Assembly (NCBI RefSeq): GCF_000725425.1
Contig: NZ_CP006019.1
Coordinates: forward strand, 558,001-622,000
DNA length: 64,000 bases
Direction: 5' to 3'
DNA from: Palaeococcus pacificus DY20341
GTDB lineage: Archaea > Methanobacteriota_B > Thermococci > Thermococcales > Thermococcaceae
In this document: piece after piece, positions 63,289 through 64,000 of the stretch
Numbering within the stretch: the stretch's first letter is position 1
Layout of the letters: each line of letters begins with the position of its first letter
Made by a program: the position numbers and the translations under genes
The notes under the pieces: model-generated
The model's database searches: none
What the model saw: the letters and a program-made list of their open reading frames with translations, nothing else
Told to the model about the DNA's origin: nothing

Positions 63289-63370
63289 TAACCTTTTGAT
63301 TTTGCTATTTTTTATCTCAACTTTTCAAAAAGTTTAAGTTTTAGGAAAGCATAATCTTTGTGGTGGGAAG

Positions 63371-63847
63371 ATGCAGGAGTGGTACCAATCCAGGGCTCTT
63401 TATGAAACTATAGGTGGGCTTTTAAAGAGGGGTGATTTTGAACTGGCACTTCAAGTTGTTCGCGGAATACCTGACAAGGGAATAAAAGCCACTGCGTATT
63501 CTAAGATTGTGGTAGAGATGGCAAAGAGAGGAGTTGACTATGAGAATGCTTTTAAAGAGGCTCTTGAAGCAATTTTGGATCTCAACCCTGATGCGAGGAC
63601 TAAAACGCTAATGAGCTTAGCCTTTGATCTAATGGATCTCAATAAGTTTGAAGATGCCTTAAAGCTAAGTGAGTTTATTCTTGATGTCTCAAACCAATCA
63701 AAAATTAAAGCAGAAGTTGCTTTGAGGCTGGCCCGGCAGGGGAAGATATCTGAAGCACTAAACTTAATCAATGACATCATTGACGAGGATGTTAAAACTT
63801 GGGCAACTTCAATGCTCGTCAATGAAATGAATCAAAAAAGAGAGTAA
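63371..63847 (+). CDS. helical repeat (TPR-like) protein, unknown
   Basis: A 158-aa all-helical protein with three or four repeats of about 35 residues, each including a [LA]-x-G-[DK]-F-E-x-A-L pattern (KRGDFELALQVVRGI; DLNKFEDALKLSEFI; RQGKISEALNLINDI). This resembles TPR/SEL-like repeats used as protein scaffolds. No partner is evident. ATG after GGTGGGAAG. Abuts the convergent PRPP synthetase stop with no gap. Confidence 0.75.
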   Translation: MQEWYQSRALYETIGGLLKRGDFELALQVVRGIPDKGIKATAYSKIVVEMAKRGVDYENAFKEALEAILDLNPDARTKTLMSLAFDLMDLNKFEDALKLSEFILDVSNQSKIKAEVALRLARQGKISEALNLINDIIDEDVKTWATSMLVNEMNQKRE

Positions 63848-64000
63848 TTAAAGCTTCAAAATTTCCTCCACGAGGCTTATCTTTGAAACGGGCGTTGGAA
63901 TGCTGTTCGTCACCGCCAACTCATCGACCGCTTTACTTACCCTTTCTATCGCTCCTTCCGCAAAAACGCCGTGCGTTACTGCAACGAAGACCTTCTTTGC
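63848..64000 (-). CDS. prs: ribose-phosphate pyrophosphokinase, C-terminal end (cut by window)
   Basis: The last 50 codons, read on the minus strand from the window edge to a TAA at 63848-63850: [20 protein letters not shown], then the segment [27 protein letters not shown] and the VTNSIP region are conserved in PRPP synthetases, which make phosphoribosyl pyrophosphate for nucleotide and amino-acid synthesis. The rest of the gene lies outside the window. Confidence 0.85.
   Translation of the reverse strand, partial: AKKVFVAVTHGVFAEGAIERVSKAVDELAVTNSIPTPVSKISLVEEILKL

Overview
This window is a chromosomal segment of a hyperthermophilic archaeon of the order Thermococcales, most likely a Thermococcus species of moderate-to-low GC. 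The evidence is the gene content: a sulfhydrogenase-type NiFe hydrogenase I operon (beta-gamma-delta-alpha), the anaerobic rubredoxin/superoxide reductase detoxification set, non-phosphorylating GAPN, ADP-forming acetyl-CoA synthetase I, GatDE, EndoQ, PCNA/GINS/FEN-1 and an archaeal S-layer gene. Genes are tightly packed. Translation signals are mostly GGTGAT or GGAGG placed 5-8 bases before ATG, GTG or TTG, and promoters have clear archaeal TATA boxes. I saw no tRNA, rRNA, CRISPR array, insertion sequence or phage gene.

Layout. 1-4.4 kb: hydrogenase I operon (beta subunit cut by the window edge) and its maturation protease. 4.4-8.1 kb: small CxxC protein, serine hydroxymethyltransferase, TFS, a 57-codon gene, PCNA and Gins15. 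8.2-10 kb: an Fe-S reductase-like gene facing a PadR regulator, with a perfect 10-bp inverted repeat between them. 10-12.7 kb: a two-gene 2-oxoacid:ferredoxin oxidoreductase. 12.7-28.2 kb: a large oxygen/iron defence island with flavodiiron protein, NAD(P)H:rubredoxin oxidoreductase, rubrerythrin (frame broken at an A7 run), rubredoxin, superoxide reductase, ferritin-VIT1 fusion, two DUF59 proteins and six more ferritin-fold proteins. One of these is a free-standing copy of the ferritin-like domain that in Pyrococcus is fused to the encapsulin shell protein. GAPN, a KaiC-like ATPase with a Walker-less partner, membrane proteins and a split LysO-type exporter are interleaved.

28.5-33.3 kb: L44e-S27e, then aIF2alpha-Nop10-PAC2 protein, EndoQ and ThiL. 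33.3-36.3 kb: a visibly GC-richer regulator plus three-gene ABC exporter. 36.3-40.8 kb: an AmrS-like radical SAM enzyme, a Thermococcales protein of unknown function, the S-layer protein and a secreted protein. 40.8-46.4 kb: radical SAM/HhH protein and the Pus10-L21e-RpoF-DUF655-KsgA block, with a divergent HTH/Zn-ribbon regulator. 46.5-52.9 kb: GatD-GatE, two membrane proteins, HMG-CoA reductase and a MinD-like ATPase. 53-64 kb: TRAM protein, CBS protein, tandem metallophosphoesterase, a tiny acidic protein, an RNase H-fold protein, CDC48, PRC-barrel protein, phosphodiesterase, ACD-I alpha, PsiE-like protein, FEN-1, a helical repeat protein and the end of PRPP synthetase.

How the genes work together: electrons from NAD(P)H pass through NROR and rubredoxin to superoxide reductase, rubrerythrin and flavodiiron protein, which remove superoxide, peroxide and O2. 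The many ferritin-fold proteins presumably hold or oxidise the iron involved. Ferredoxin reduced by the 2-oxoacid oxidoreductase, NADPH made by GAPN, and NADPH use or production by hydrogenase I link this to fermentation, with ACD-I producing acetate and ATP. The features most worth pursuing are the shell-less encapsulin-type ferritin, the superoxide reductase and oxidoreductase beta subunit that lack key residues, the homopolymer frame breaks, and shared palindromes before gapN and acdA.
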